Notes: a model not told the origin generated them from the letters alone. Shown: positions 7,456 through 16,131, counted from the first letter of the stretch. The stretch: 33,591 bases of DNA from Flavobacteriaceae bacterium (GCA_029252265.1 JAQXBT010000052.1:1-33591); one strand, 5' to 3'. Numbers and translations are program-made.

Positions 7456-8100
7456 CTAATCTAAGTTATTGATGTAAAAATCATCGTAGTTTGATGCATC
7501 AAAGGTAAATAAGGTTTCGGACAAAGGTTGATTTGTTTTAAAAGAATTTACAGTTAAAATGGTTTTGGTACTGTTGGCACCAATTTCTATAAGTCGGTAC
7601 ACATGTTGGGTATTGATGTCAATTCCTAATAAAACATATTCAATTTCGGAAGTACTGTCTATCGGATCCAATCGAATGTATTGAATTTTGCGGCCTTGGA
7701 TGTTTTGAATGATGTCCATTTTATAATTATATCCCTTTTCATAGAAAGTCAACATTTTACTTGGAGTGATGGTGTTATCATCGCCGCTATTAAAGCTTGA
7801 AATGGTGACTTCTTCATCCTCGGGACTGATGGTGTAAAGCGATTGTCCATCAAATAAGCGTTTAATTCCCAAAATATTTAGAGAATATTTTTCGTCAGAT
7901 AATGTGATATTGCCTCGTGTTTCTTGATGAATATTTTCTTCAGAATTCTCCAAAACATATTTAAATTCCAAAACCATATTATCATAGCTTTTAACTTTGG
8001 CACTCACAGTTTCTAATAACGTTTGCGCTTCTGGTTCACGATTTTGAGCTAGACCAATGGTCCAACTAAACACACATATAATGGTTACTAATAGTTTCAT
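7456..8100 (-). CDS. LolA-like outer membrane lipoprotein carrier protein
   Basis: A periplasmic protein of 214 residues that carries lipoproteins from the inner to the outer membrane (LolA family). The N-terminus MKLLVTIICVFSWTIGLAQN is a clear Sec signal peptide with probable cleavage after GLA-Q. The mature part opens with AQTLLETVSAKVKSYDNMVLEFKY, the usual first helix and strand of the LolA fold, followed by strands that include RGNITLSDEKYSLNILGIKRLFDGQSLYTISPEDEEV, here only described by its positions around residues 62-98. The gene lies 5 nt after ftsK and 9 nt before the LptF/G permease, an order often seen in Bacteroidota. Family identity rests on fold pattern and context more than on individual catalytic residues. 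Confidence 0.85.
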   Translation of the reverse strand: MKLLVTIICVFSWTIGLAQNREPEAQTLLETVSAKVKSYDNMVLEFKYVLENSEENIHQETRGNITLSDEKYSLNILGIKRLFDGQSLYTISPEDEEVTISSFNSGDDNTITPSKMLTFYEKGYNYKMDIIQNIQGRKIQYIRLDPIDSTSEIEYVLLGIDINTQHVYRLIEIGANSTKTILTVNSFKTNQPLSETLFTFDASNYDDFYINNLD

Positions 8101-8105
8101 AATTT

Positions 8106-10478
8106 TTAACTGCTTTGTTCTTGATCTAAAAATTGATTTAAGGCGATGATGTCAGGAATCAATACTTGTCGTGCTTTGCTACCTTCAAAATTCCCAACAA
8201 TACCTGCGGCTTCTAATTGATCGATTAAGCGGCCCGCACGATTATAGCCCAATTTTAATTTTCGTTGTAATAATGATGCTGACCCTTGTTGTGCATTGAC
8301 AATTACTTCCGCAGCTTCTCTAAATAATTGATCTCTTTCATTAATGTTATTATCAAGACTTGTGCCAGAATCTTCACTTATATATTCAGGTAAAATGTAA
8401 GCTTCTGGATATGCCTTTTGCGAACCAATATATTCGGTGAGTTTTTCCACCTCAGGGGTATCCACAAATGCACACTGAATACGAACCATGTCATTTCCTT
8501 GGGTGTATAATAAATCTCCACGACCAATTAATTGATCGGCACCCGAACTGTCTAAAATGGTTCGAGAATCTATTTTAGATGTCACACGAAACGCAATACG
8601 CGCCGGGAAATTTGCTTTGATGATTCCTGTAATCACATTTACTGAGGGACGTTGTGTCGCAATAATAAGGTGAATTCCAATGGCTCTTGCCAACTGTGCT
8701 AAACGTGCAATTGGTGTTTCCACCTCTTTACCAGCCGTCATAATCAAATCTGCAAATTCATCGACGACCAACACGATATAAGGTAAAAACTTATGCCCGT
8801 CATTCGGATTCAATTTACGCGCCTTAAATTTATCGTTATACTCTTTAATATTTCTACAAAATGCATTTTTGAGCATCTCATATCGATTGTCCATTTCAAT
8901 ACATAATGAGTTTAGAGTATTGATTACTTTTTTATTATCGGTAATAATGGCATCTTCACTGTCTGGGAGTTTAGCAAGGTAATGGCGTTCAATTTTATTA
9001 AATAAGGTCAACTCCACTTTTTTAGGATCTACTAACACAAACTTCACTTCTGCAGGATGTTTTTTATAGAGTAATGAGGTGAGGACAGCATTTAATCCAA
9101 CAGATTTCCCTTGACCTGTAGCACCCGCCATTAAAAGGTGAGGCATTTTCGCCAAATCGACCACAAAGGTTTCATTGCTGATATTTTTACCTAAGGCAAT
9201 CGGAAGTTCCATTTCTGATTGTTGAAACTTCTGAGATGCAATCACCGAATGCATAGACACAATGGTTGAATTTTTATTTGGAACTTCGATCCCAATGGTA
9301 CCACGTCCAGGAATTGGAGCAATGATTCGAATGCCTAAAGCCGACAAGGACAATGCAATATCATCTTCTAAGTTTTTAATTTTTGAAATCCGAACTCCTG
9401 CTTCTGGAATAATTTCATAGAGGGTGACCGTGGGTCCAATGGTGGCTTTGATACTGGCAATGCCAATTTTGTAGTTGTTGAGGGTTTCAACAATCTTATT
9501 TTTATTTTCTTCGAGTTCTTCTTGATTAATGGTAATTCCTTCTGTATCGTATTTTTTAAGAAGGTCTAAAGAGGGGAATTTAAATTTAGAGAGTTCTAAA
9601 GTTGGATCGACTTCTCCAAAATCTTCCACTAATTTAGCGGCTAGATTATCCGTTTCAGAGAGTTCTTCTTCTGAAATTTCAATTTCCATTTCAAGGTCAT
9701 CTTCAATTGCTTCTTCAGCCGTCTCGATGTCCTCAATTCCAGGGATTTCAACTTCCATATCGACATCTAAACTAGAGTGCTTAGAAATCGTTGGTTCTAA
9801 GTTTTCAAGGGGCATTTCGAAAGACGATTTTGTAGACTCTGTATTATCAGTATAAATAGAATCTGAATCAGATAGTTCCGATTCAAGTTCTTTTTTGGTT
9901 TTCGCAAACAAGGCTCCGATTTGTTGTGGAGTCACTTTGAATCGGATGGCGATATAAGAAATCATTAAAAACACCAATACTAGAACTGTTCCAATTTTTC
10001 CGATATAATCTTGAGAAAAAAGATTTAGTTCATATCCAATAATACCGCCCAAACTTGGGAAGTTTTCAAATGCAAATCCAAACAAAGCAGCAGACCAAAT
10101 AATAATTAATGTGCCCCAAAACCAATTTCGAAATAACCGTTTACGAGAAGAATTAGATACCACCGAAACTCCTGATAGGAAAATTAAGCCCGAGACTAAA
10201 AAGGATGCAATTCCAAATCCTTTGTAAATTAGTAAATGACTCACCCAAGCCCCAACTTTACTTAACCAGTTGTTGGCAGTTGCATCGCGACTTGTAAAAT
10301 CACCCAAAACACTTTGGTCACTTTGTCCTGTAAAAAGATAGGAGAGAAGTGCTATAAATAAGAGAATCCCTAGAATGATTAAAAAACTCCCCAGCACCAA
10401 TCGTTGTGAATTGTTGAGGGTGAATTGAGGGATTGAAAATCGTTTTTGGGGTGTTGTTTTTTTGGACGTTTTGGCCAT
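8106..10478 (-). CDS. ftsK: DNA translocase FtsK/SpoIIIE
   Basis: A membrane-anchored hexameric motor that pumps chromosomal DNA through the closing division septum and helps resolve dimers with XerCD. The 790 residues show four membrane segments (about 28-50, 82-106, 118-138, 160-180) and an acidic, low-complexity linker (about 195-300, rich in Glu, Asp and Ser). The alpha domain contains NYKIGIASIKATIGPTVTLY (335-354). The RecA-like beta domain has Walker A GATGQGKS (452-459), LVDPKKVEL (482-490), Walker B VLVVDEFADL (569-578) and IATQRPSVNVITGIIK (606-621). The C-terminal winged-helix gamma domain (about 714-776, QGSASLLQRKLKLGYNRAGR) reads DNA polarity motifs. It is the first gene of the ftsK-lolA-lptF/G-ribB operon and has a good promoter 20 nt upstream. 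Confidence 0.96.
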   Translation of the reverse strand: MAKTSKKTTPQKRFSIPQFTLNNSQRLVLGSFLIILGILLFIALLSYLFTGQSDQSVLGDFTSRDATANNWLSKVGAWVSHLLIYKGFGIASFLVSGLIFLSGVSVVSNSSRKRLFRNWFWGTLIIIWSAALFGFAFENFPSLGGIIGYELNLFSQDYIGKIGTVLVLVFLMISYIAIRFKVTPQQIGALFAKTKKELESELSDSDSIYTDNTESTKSSFEMPLENLEPTISKHSSLDVDMEVEIPGIEDIETAEEAIEDDLEMEIEISEEELSETDNLAAKLVEDFGEVDPTLELSKFKFPSLDLLKKYDTEGITINQEELEENKNKIVETLNNYKIGIASIKATIGPTVTLYEIIPEAGVRISKIKNLEDDIALSLSALGIRIIAPIPGRGTIGIEVPNKNSTIVSMHSVIASQKFQQSEMELPIALGKNISNETFVVDLAKMPHLLMAGATGQGKSVGLNAVLTSLLYKKHPAEVKFVLVDPKKVELTLFNKIERHYLAKLPDSEDAIITDNKKVINTLNSLCIEMDNRYEMLKNAFCRNIKEYNDKFKARKLNPNDGHKFLPYIVLVVDEFADLIMTAGKEVETPIARLAQLARAIGIHLIIATQRPSVNVITGIIKANFPARIAFRVTSKIDSRTILDSSGADQLIGRGDLLYTQGNDMVRIQCAFVDTPEVEKLTEYIGSQKAYPEAYILPEYISEDSGTSLDNNINERDQLFREAAEVIVNAQQGSASLLQRKLKLGYNRAGRLIDQLEAAGIVGNFEGSKARQVLIPDIIALNQFLDQEQSS

Positions 10479-10802
10479 TGTTGTATTGACGGTTTTAACA
10501 AAAATACAAATTACTTGCGTTTATTCTATAACACTAGGTATTTTGTTTTAAATTTAATCGTAATTAGCAGATTTTGAGACTGTTTTCTGTGTGGTGTATT
10601 CGTGTTTGTTTCACAAATAATGGAAGTTTCATTTTTACGACACGGAATTCATTAATTTAATCTTTTCATTTTTTTATACTTTAAAACACCTCTCGAAAAA
10701 ATAATAAAATAAATTGAACTTAAAATTTATTTAAAATTATTGAATTTTTCATCTTTTAGCATCATTTTTGCTATCGTATTATGAACCTTAAATTGTATTC
10801 AA
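10479..10802. other. Divergent intergenic region between ftsK and the AsmA-family gene
   Basis: About 324 bp of AT-rich sequence with no convincing ORF or RNA gene. It holds the ftsK -7 element (10499-10506, minus). A possible AsmA promoter is TTTG at 10767-10770, 18 nt, then the imperfect TAAATTG at 10789-10795, only 7 nt from the TTG start. The middle (10560-10740) shows poly-A/T tracts only; I see no clear operator. Confidence 0.5.
10499..10506 (-). promoter_or_regulatory. -7 promoter element of the ftsK operon
   Basis: Minus-strand TATTTTTG is an exact TAnnTTTG match, 20 nt upstream of the ftsK ATG. It is probably the promoter for all four genes down to ribB, since internal gaps are only 5, 9 and 40 nt. 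Confidence 0.6.
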
Positions 10803-13439
10803 TTGAAAAAGCTATTTAAAATCCTTGGTATTTCGTTGTTGGTCGTTCTTTTAGTCTTAATAGCAACGCCCTTTCTGTTTCAAAGTAAAATTAAGGAATC
10901 CGTTAAAACAGTGCTAAACGATGCGGTCCATGCACAAATTGATTTTGAAGATGTTAATTTAAGTCTTGTAAGCAGTTTTCCACAAGCAAATGTGGCCGTT
11001 CATAACTTAAAAGTCATCAACCAAAAGCCTTTTCAAGGCGAAACGTTAGCAACCGTTAAATTGATTTCATTTGAAATGCCTATAATGGAATTATTTAAAT
11101 CGGCAGATGAGGGACCAATTGTGGTAAATTCAATTGCGATTGACGAAGCCCTTATCAATATTAAATCAGATCAATCAGGAAACACCAATTATGATATTGC
11201 TAAAGAATCTGATAGTACGACCCCAGAAACTGAGGCTGTTAATGCGGACTTTGAATTTAATATTGACCATTACTCGCTTACCAATAGCGCCATTAGTTAT
11301 CAAGATGAAGCCTCAAAGACTTTTGTGGAGTTATCAGAGCTAAACCACTCTGGAACCGCTGCTTTTTCAACGAAAGTTTCGGAGTTAAATACAACCACAG
11401 AAACACGTGTTAGTTTTGCCATAGATAGTGTCAATTATTTAAACAAGACGTCCATAAAGTTAGATGCGCTCCTAGATTTAGATTTAAAGAATAACAAATA
11501 TACGTTTAAAGACAACAAAGCCTATATCAACCAATTACCATTAGAGTTTAATGGCTATGTTAAGCTATTGGACGACAGTCAGGAAATTGATATCAGTTTT
11601 AAAAACTCAAGTTCATCTTTCAAAGATTTCCTAGGATTGATGCCCGAAGCCTATTCGAAAAGCATTGAGGGTGTGTCCACAACAGGGAGTTTTAGTGTGG
11701 ATGGATGGGTCAAAGGATTGGTCACTGATACCACAATTCCGACGATGGATGTGCGGATTGTTTCAAATAATGCTTCTTTTAAATATCCAGACCTTCCTAA
11801 AGGTGTGGAAGCTATTTCGATCAACGCAAGTCTAAAAAATGATTCTGGAAATACCGATGATACGTATGTCACCATCAAAGATTTAAAATTCAAAATCGAT
11901 GAGGATGAATTTAAAACCTCGGCCAGCATTAAAAACATATCCACAAACATGTTAGTAGATGCCACGATTGATGGCACTTTAAATTTGGCAAACATCACCA
12001 AAGCCTATCCCATCGAATTAGAGCATGAATTAAGTGGGTTTTTAAAAGGGAAATTGAAGACTGTTTTTGATATGAATGCCATTAAAACGAATGCCTACGA
12101 ACGCACCAAAAATAATGGAGCTATTTCAATCACCGATTTTATTTTTTCCTCTGAGGATATCGTCAATCCAATTAATATTTCGAAGGTTGACATTCAATTC
12201 AAACCTGGAATTGTAACGCTTCAGTCCTTTGCAGCCACCACCGGAACTAGTGATCTAGCCGCTACAGGTACTATTAATAATCTATTAGGATTCCTTTTAA
12301 GTGATCAAACACTTCAAGGAAATTTTAAGGTCAACTCTAACTCCTTTGCGGTCAGTGATTTTATGGTAGAAGGTGGCGCAGAATCCACACAAACTGAACC
12401 CACAGAATCCTTAAAAATACCGGCGTTTTTAGACTGTATTATTACGGCTGATGTCAAAACAGTTCTCTATGATAATTTAACGCTTCAAGACGTGAAAGGA
12501 ACGGTAATTATTAAAGACGAAAAAGCAATTTTAAAAAACATGTCTTCAAGAATTTTTGAGGGTAATTTAACCATCAACGGCACTGTCAATACACAAACCG
12601 AGACGCCCACGTTTGATATGGATCTCGGGATTGATCGTTTTAATATTTCACAATCATTCAACGCGATGGAAATGTTTCAAAGCATGGCGCCCATTGCCAA
12701 AGCATTGCAAGGAAAACTAAATAGTACCTTTAAAATTTCGGGCGATTTATCAAATGATTTTACCCCTCAATTAAACTCCATCACTGGTGATGCCTTTGCG
12801 GAGTTATTAACCACGAAAGTGGAGCCTAAAAATGCCGCCGTTTTTGATAAATTACAAGGCGCTTTATCGTTTGTAGATTTTGATCAATTGGATTTAAAAG
12901 ACCTCAAAACTAAACTTAATTTTAAAAACGGAAAGGTGAATGTGAGTCCGTTCGATATATCTTATGAAGACATCAAGATTACAGTTTCTGGTGCCCATAG
13001 TTTTGATAATAAAATGGGGTATGAGGCCGTTTTTGATGTCCCTGCAAACTATTTCGGAACTGAAGTTAATAGTTTAATCGCTAAAATTAACAGTGATGAA
13101 GTCAACAATCTGACCATTCCCGTCACAGCCTCGATTGGAGGGCGTTTAACAAGTCCAACCGTATCCACCGATTTAACCAGTGGGGTTACCAATTTAACCA
13201 AACAACTGGTCGAAATTCAAAAACAAAAATTGATTAATCAAGGGACAAACGAAATCAAAGATGCGATTGGAGGTCTTTTAGGGGGTGATCCTAAAACCAA
13301 TAATGCCGTTAAAGACGTATTGGGTGGTTTACTAGGAGGGAAGACCTCAAAAAAAGACTCAACTACTACCGAATCTAAAAACCTTGTTAAAGACGTTCTT
13401 GGAGGATTCCTTGGCGGGAAGAAAAAGAAAAAAGATTAA
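10803..13439 (+). CDS. AsmA-family protein
   Basis: A large (878 residue) membrane-anchored AsmA-like protein, the family of bridge-like proteins linked to outer membrane assembly and lipid transport in Gram-negative bacteria. It begins MKKLFKILGISLLVVLLVLI with one N-terminal membrane helix (about 6-25), then the AsmA opening (residues about 30-62, ending near LVSSFPQANVAVHNLKV) and hundreds of residues of repeated beta-strands. The AsmA C-terminal core is at about 560-760 (for example ILKNMSSRIFEGNLTINGTV). The tail carries three copies of a KDxxGGxLGG unit and ends in GGKKKKKD. The only usable start is TTG: in-frame codons upstream reach a TGA at 10782-10784 with no ATG. A weak hairpin follows. 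Confidence 0.88.
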   Translation: MKKLFKILGISLLVVLLVLIATPFLFQSKIKESVKTVLNDAVHAQIDFEDVNLSLVSSFPQANVAVHNLKVINQKPFQGETLATVKLISFEMPIMELFKSADEGPIVVNSIAIDEALINIKSDQSGNTNYDIAKESDSTTPETEAVNADFEFNIDHYSLTNSAISYQDEASKTFVELSELNHSGTAAFSTKVSELNTTTETRVSFAIDSVNYLNKTSIKLDALLDLDLKNNKYTFKDNKAYINQLPLEFNGYVKLLDDSQEIDISFKNSSSSFKDFLGLMPEAYSKSIEGVSTTGSFSVDGWVKGLVTDTTIPTMDVRIVSNNASFKYPDLPKGVEAISINASLKNDSGNTDDTYVTIKDLKFKIDEDEFKTSASIKNISTNMLVDATIDGTLNLANITKAYPIELEHELSGFLKGKLKTVFDMNAIKTNAYERTKNNGAISITDFIFSSEDIVNPINISKVDIQFKPGIVTLQSFAATTGTSDLAATGTINNLLGFLLSDQTLQGNFKVNSNSFAVSDFMVEGGAESTQTEPTESLKIPAFLDCIITADVKTVLYDNLTLQDVKGTVIIKDEKAILKNMSSRIFEGNLTINGTVNTQTETPTFDMDLGIDRFNISQSFNAMEMFQSMAPIAKALQGKLNSTFKISGDLSNDFTPQLNSITGDAFAELLTTKVEPKNAAVFDKLQGALSFVDFDQLDLKDLKTKLNFKNGKVNVSPFDISYEDIKITVSGAHSFDNKMGYEAVFDVPANYFGTEVNSLIAKINSDEVNNLTIPVTASIGGRLTSPTVSTDLTSGVTNLTKQLVEIQKQKLINQGTNEIKDAIGGLLGGDPKTNNAVKDVLGGLLGGKTSKKDSTTTESKNLVKDVLGGFLGGKKKKKD

Positions 13440-13471
13440 AACACTAAATTTAATCATAGGTCAAGACTAAA

Positions 13472-13506
13472 AAAAATCGCCATAGAATTACTTCCTGACG
13501 ATTTTT
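13472..13506 (+). terminator. Possible weak terminator after the AsmA-family gene
   Basis: AAAAATCG (13472-13479) pairs with CGATTTTT (13499-13506) across a 19-nt loop, and one mismatch further in CA pairs with TG. It is AT-rich with a large loop, so a weak or partial terminator at best. Confidence 0.4.
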
Positions 13507-13681
13507 ATTTAACTAAATCTAGTAACCAAACTAATTTTTCATCACTCGCTTCGTAATTGTATATAATGTTGTAATCTTTATAGTTTACTAGGCAAACTTC
13601 AAATATTATATTGAGTGGACTGAAAACGTCATTTAATTGGGAAATTGACAAAGATAAATCAGCTTTACTTAAGCCACCATT
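13505..13681 (-). pseudogene. Relic resembling the N-terminal region of an M43-type metalloprotease
   Basis: On the minus strand 58 sense codons run from just after a TGA (13682-13684) to a TAA (13505-13507) with no ATG. The translation is protein-like: NGGLSKADLSLS, then SQLNDVFSPLNIIFEV, then NYKDYNIIYNYEASDE. The order GGLS, x-L-x-x-x-I-x-Q-L-N-x-x-F-x-x-x-N-I-x-F, then a Cys and an N-Y-x-x-Y element resembles, from memory, the segment before the zinc site of Bacteroidota pappalysin-like (M43) metalloproteases, which are often T9SS cargo. No HExxH motif is left. A second start-less frame (about 13665-13755) overlaps its 5' end. I read this as a decayed fragment; the family assignment is tentative. 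Confidence 0.38.
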
Positions 13682-13737
13682 TCATATAGAGTTTCTTATA
13701 ATGTGTGGAGCTGATTTTATCTATCGTTATAGTCCTA

Positions 13738-14169
13738 TTATTGTTCCTTAATCATATCTAAATTTAATTGATGGCCATCAGGATTGTTTCCAATGAGTTT
13801 CATTGAATCAGTTTGAATGGATGTTATTGTATAAAATACAGTGTTTTTTTTAGTCTCATTAAACAAAGAATACTCCTGATAAAAATAAAGACGAATTTCT
13901 TCATTTTCTTTAATTAGTTTCCATGTTAAAATGCTAGACTCCTGGCTTTCACTCTGCCAATTTGAATTATCCATATTCCAATACCGTGGTAAATATGTTC
14001 CGTTATTTAATAGTTCAAACCCCTGTTCGTAGTTCCATAGAATATCACTACTTCCTTCAATTTGTAAATCCCATTTTCCTTCTACATTTGGAAGATCTAT
14101 TGTATCATTATCTTGACAAGACGCTAATGATATTATAATTGCGAATAATAGATTGTTAATTTGTGACAT
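13738..14169 (-). CDS. Small predicted lipoprotein, unknown function
   Basis: A 143-residue protein starting MSQINNLLFAIIISLASCQD: a short hydrophobic signal with lipobox SLASC, so Cys18 is the probable lipidation site and the mature protein sits in the outer or inner membrane leaflet. The mature part is beta-rich with a W-x-L opening (VEGKWDLQIEGSSDI), aromatic strands such as IRLYFYQEYSLF and a final IKEQ. The length and the opening strand resemble lipocalin-like lipoproteins of Bacteroidota, but no named family is recognised. It lies between two protein relics in an AT-rich patch, so whether it is still expressed is uncertain. No consensus -7 box was found within the 20 nt before its ATG. 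Confidence 0.6.
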   Translation of the reverse strand: MSQINNLLFAIIISLASCQDNDTIDLPNVEGKWDLQIEGSSDILWNYEQGFELLNNGTYLPRYWNMDNSNWQSESQESSILTWKLIKENEEIRLYFYQEYSLFNETKKNTVFYTITSIQTDSMKLIGNNPDGHQLNLDMIKEQ

Positions 14170-14179
14170 ATTTTTTAAT

Positions 14180-14399
14180 TTATTGTATAATTATTTTCTT
14201 TGTATAGGTATTTCCATTATTTGACTTAACTTTAATAATAAAAAATTCCCTTTTTCCATATTCTTAAATTAATGTACGGAATATCTTCGTCTAATATATC
14301 CCTACTGATGACAAGTTGTCCCTTCAAACTATAAATTTCAATTGTCCCTCTAAATTCACTTACTGTTGAATCTTTACCTTAAATAGCCTCTTTTGTAAT
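14180..14399 (-). pseudogene. Relic of a T9SS type A C-terminal sorting domain
   Basis: On the minus strand a start-less frame reads GTIEIYSLKGQLVISRDIL, then NLRIWKKGIF, and after one frame change IIKVKSNNGNTYTKKIIIQ and a TAA (14180-14182). This is the classic end of a type IX secretion sorting domain: an I-x-I-Y-x-x-x-G-Q-L-V strand, a W-x-x-G-I-F/Y turn, and a final K-K-I-I-x-Q strand. Two lesions are visible: an in-frame TAA at 14379-14381 and one surplus T in the T6 run before ATTATTAAAG; deleting one T restores the frame. The rest of the cargo protein is absent; the CBS-domain gene's stop abuts the relic. A T9SS cargo gene was evidently lost here. Confidence 0.72.
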
Positions 14400-14870
14400 C
14401 TATTTTTTCCAAGTATTCCCACGAATATTTAGAGCTGCTTTTAATACATCTTTTTGACTGATTTGCCCGATTAATTTTCCATTTTCCACGACTGGGAAAC
14501 GTCTTCTTTTAGAGTTGATGAATTTGGTCGCTGCATCAAAAATATTCATATCCTTGTCAATGGTGTCCACATTGGTGATCATTTTTTTGGCCACCGTATT
14601 GTCGCTATCAGATGGCATATTATAATATTTACTTTCAGAAATATGTTTGATACAATCAGTTTCAGAAATAATACCAATCAATTCATTTTTAGCGTTGACG
14701 ACAGGTCCTCCAGAAATTTTATGGGCGATTAACAGATGTATGACATCGTCTAAAGAATCGTCAGGTTTAAAGGTGATTAGTTTTTTAGTCATATAATCGG
14801 ATACTAAAAATTGGGCGCTTTTAGCGCCTTGAGAGACTTCTCTTTTTCCTTGAAAACTTTTAAACCCCAT
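14400..14870 (-). CDS. CBS-domain protein
   Basis: A 156-residue soluble protein made of a tandem pair of CBS domains (a Bateman module), which usually senses adenosine nucleotides or similar ligands. The first CBS is at about 24-85 (VSDYMTKKLITFKPDDSLDD, then HKISGGPVVNAKNELIGIIS), and the second at about 94-150 (AKKMITNVDTIDKDMNIFDA, then RRRFPVVENGKLIGQISQKD). The short N-terminus is MGFKSFQGKREVSQGAKSAQ. No catalytic domain is attached, so it probably acts as a stand-alone regulator; a partner is not evident. It is transcribed alone on the minus strand; the nearest -7-like sequence (TAACTTTA on the minus strand) has one mismatch. Its 3' end directly abuts the T9SS relic. Confidence 0.9.
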   Translation of the reverse strand: MGFKSFQGKREVSQGAKSAQFLVSDYMTKKLITFKPDDSLDDVIHLLIAHKISGGPVVNAKNELIGIISETDCIKHISESKYYNMPSDSDNTVAKKMITNVDTIDKDMNIFDAATKFINSKRRRFPVVENGKLIGQISQKDVLKAALNIRGNTWKK

Positions 14871-15093
14871 AATTTATTGTTTTAGTTAGACTTAAAGTTA
14901 CTAATTTTTAAATATTTAAAATCATTAATTTGATTTTAATTTCTTTAATATGATGGATTTTCTTAATAAGCGATGATTCCAAGTATGAAATGTTTTTTAT
15001 TAGATGTAAAGAAGAATTGGTTATGAAGACGAGCATAGGGGCATCGCATCGGTTTAAATGTATAAAAAAATTCGATACACTTTTAAATAATTG

Positions 15094-15101
15094 TATTTTT
15101 G
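15094..15101 (+). promoter_or_regulatory. -7 promoter element immediately before the membrane hydrolase ATG
   Basis: TATTTTTG matches TAnnTTTG and ends only 7 nt before the ATG at 15109, so the transcript would have a leader of a few nt or none. It also overlaps an in-frame TTG at 15091, which is therefore not a likely start. Confidence 0.55.
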
Positions 15102-15108
15102 CGCTTCT

Positions 15109-16131
15109 ATGGATTCAATCACTCAAATTGTATTAGGTGCCGCTTGTGGCGAAGCCGTCCTCGGAAAAAAAATAGGCAATCGGGCTTTGTTGTTTGGTGC
15201 CATTGGTGGCACTATTCCAGACTTGGATGTGTTCATCGGAAAATGGCTATTCAATAATGAAATCGATGCGATGGCCTTTCATCGCGGGTTTATGCATTCA
15301 TTTCTTTTTGCCATTTTGGCGGCCGTTGGATTTGGAATGTTGGTCTTTTGGATTTACAACCGTGGAAAACGCTTTGGTATGACCACTCAAAAGGAGTGGA
15401 TGTGGTTGTTTTTTGCATCGATTTTTACACATCCAATTTTAGATTCGTTCACAGCCTATGGCACCCAATTGTTTGCGCCGTTTTCTAACTATCGAGTGGC
15501 GTTTAATAACATATCGGTTGCAGATCCTATGTACACACTTCCGTTTTTGATTGCTTTAATTGTGGTGATGTGTTTCAAGCGAACCTCAACGAAGCGTCGT
15601 TTGTTTTTACAGATAGGGTTGGGGGTGAGTTCGTTATACATGGTGTTAACGTTAGTGAATAAATACCATGTAAATGGAGTGTACAAACAGTCTTTGGCAG
15701 ATCAGAAAATTGAGTATTTACGGTTTCAAACTCAACCCACGATTTTAAATAATATCTTATGGTACGGAACCGCTGAAACCACTGAGGCGTATTATGTTGG
15801 GTTTTATTCGATTTTAGATGCCGAAGCAACTGTCAGTAAATGGCACAAACTACCTAAAAACCATGAGTTGATCGGAGGGATGCCTAAAGATTTAGAAACC
15901 TTGGCTTGGTTTAGTAGTGGGTTTTATAACCTGAATGAAACAGCCGATCCCAACACGTTTTTATTTAAAGATTTACGCTATCCTTTGATGGACGAAAGCG
16001 ATCCAAACTCTTCAGTTTTTAAATTTACCATTACTAAAAAAGGAGACCGTTGGGAAGCGGCACCGTTTTATGCCTCCGATGTTTCCTCTGATGCATTAGA
16101 TTCTTTTTGGACCCGTCTAAAAGGGATTTAA
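15109..16131 (+). CDS. Predicted inner-membrane metal-dependent hydrolase (YdjM/DUF457 family)
   Basis: A 340-residue protein of the LexA-regulated, membrane-bound hydrolase family named after YdjM. It begins MDSITQIVLGAACGEAVLG with the typical D-x-x-x-Q/H-x-x-x-G-A-x-x-G pattern. PDLDVFIG (about 40-47) and FHRGFMHSFLF (about 60-70) supply the Asp and His residues thought to bind metal, and FTHPILDSFTAYGTQLF (about 105-121) is the second His/Asp-containing motif. Hydrophobic segments lie at about 67-90, 97-112, 142-157 and 165-185. The C-terminal 140 residues form a soluble domain of unknown role. The true activity of the family is not established. The start is the ATG at 15109. The stop overlaps the convergent lyase gene by 4 nt. 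Confidence 0.85.
   Translation: MDSITQIVLGAACGEAVLGKKIGNRALLFGAIGGTIPDLDVFIGKWLFNNEIDAMAFHRGFMHSFLFAILAAVGFGMLVFWIYNRGKRFGMTTQKEWMWLFFASIFTHPILDSFTAYGTQLFAPFSNYRVAFNNISVADPMYTLPFLIALIVVMCFKRTSTKRRLFLQIGLGVSSLYMVLTLVNKYHVNGVYKQSLADQKIEYLRFQTQPTILNNILWYGTAETTEAYYVGFYSILDAEATVSKWHKLPKNHELIGGMPKDLETLAWFSSGFYNLNETADPNTFLFKDLRYPLMDESDPNSSVFKFTITKKGDRWEAAPFYASDVSSDALDSFWTRLKGI

Noticed and set aside
9529-9855. Plus-strand 108-codon ORF rich in Ser and Ile
   Set aside because: It is the antisense of the acidic low-complexity linker of ftsK; its composition is explained by that.
10560-10740. AT-rich tracts before the AsmA gene as a replication origin or small RNA
   Set aside because: No DnaA-box cluster, stable hairpin or terminator was found; plain intergenic A/T tracts explain it.
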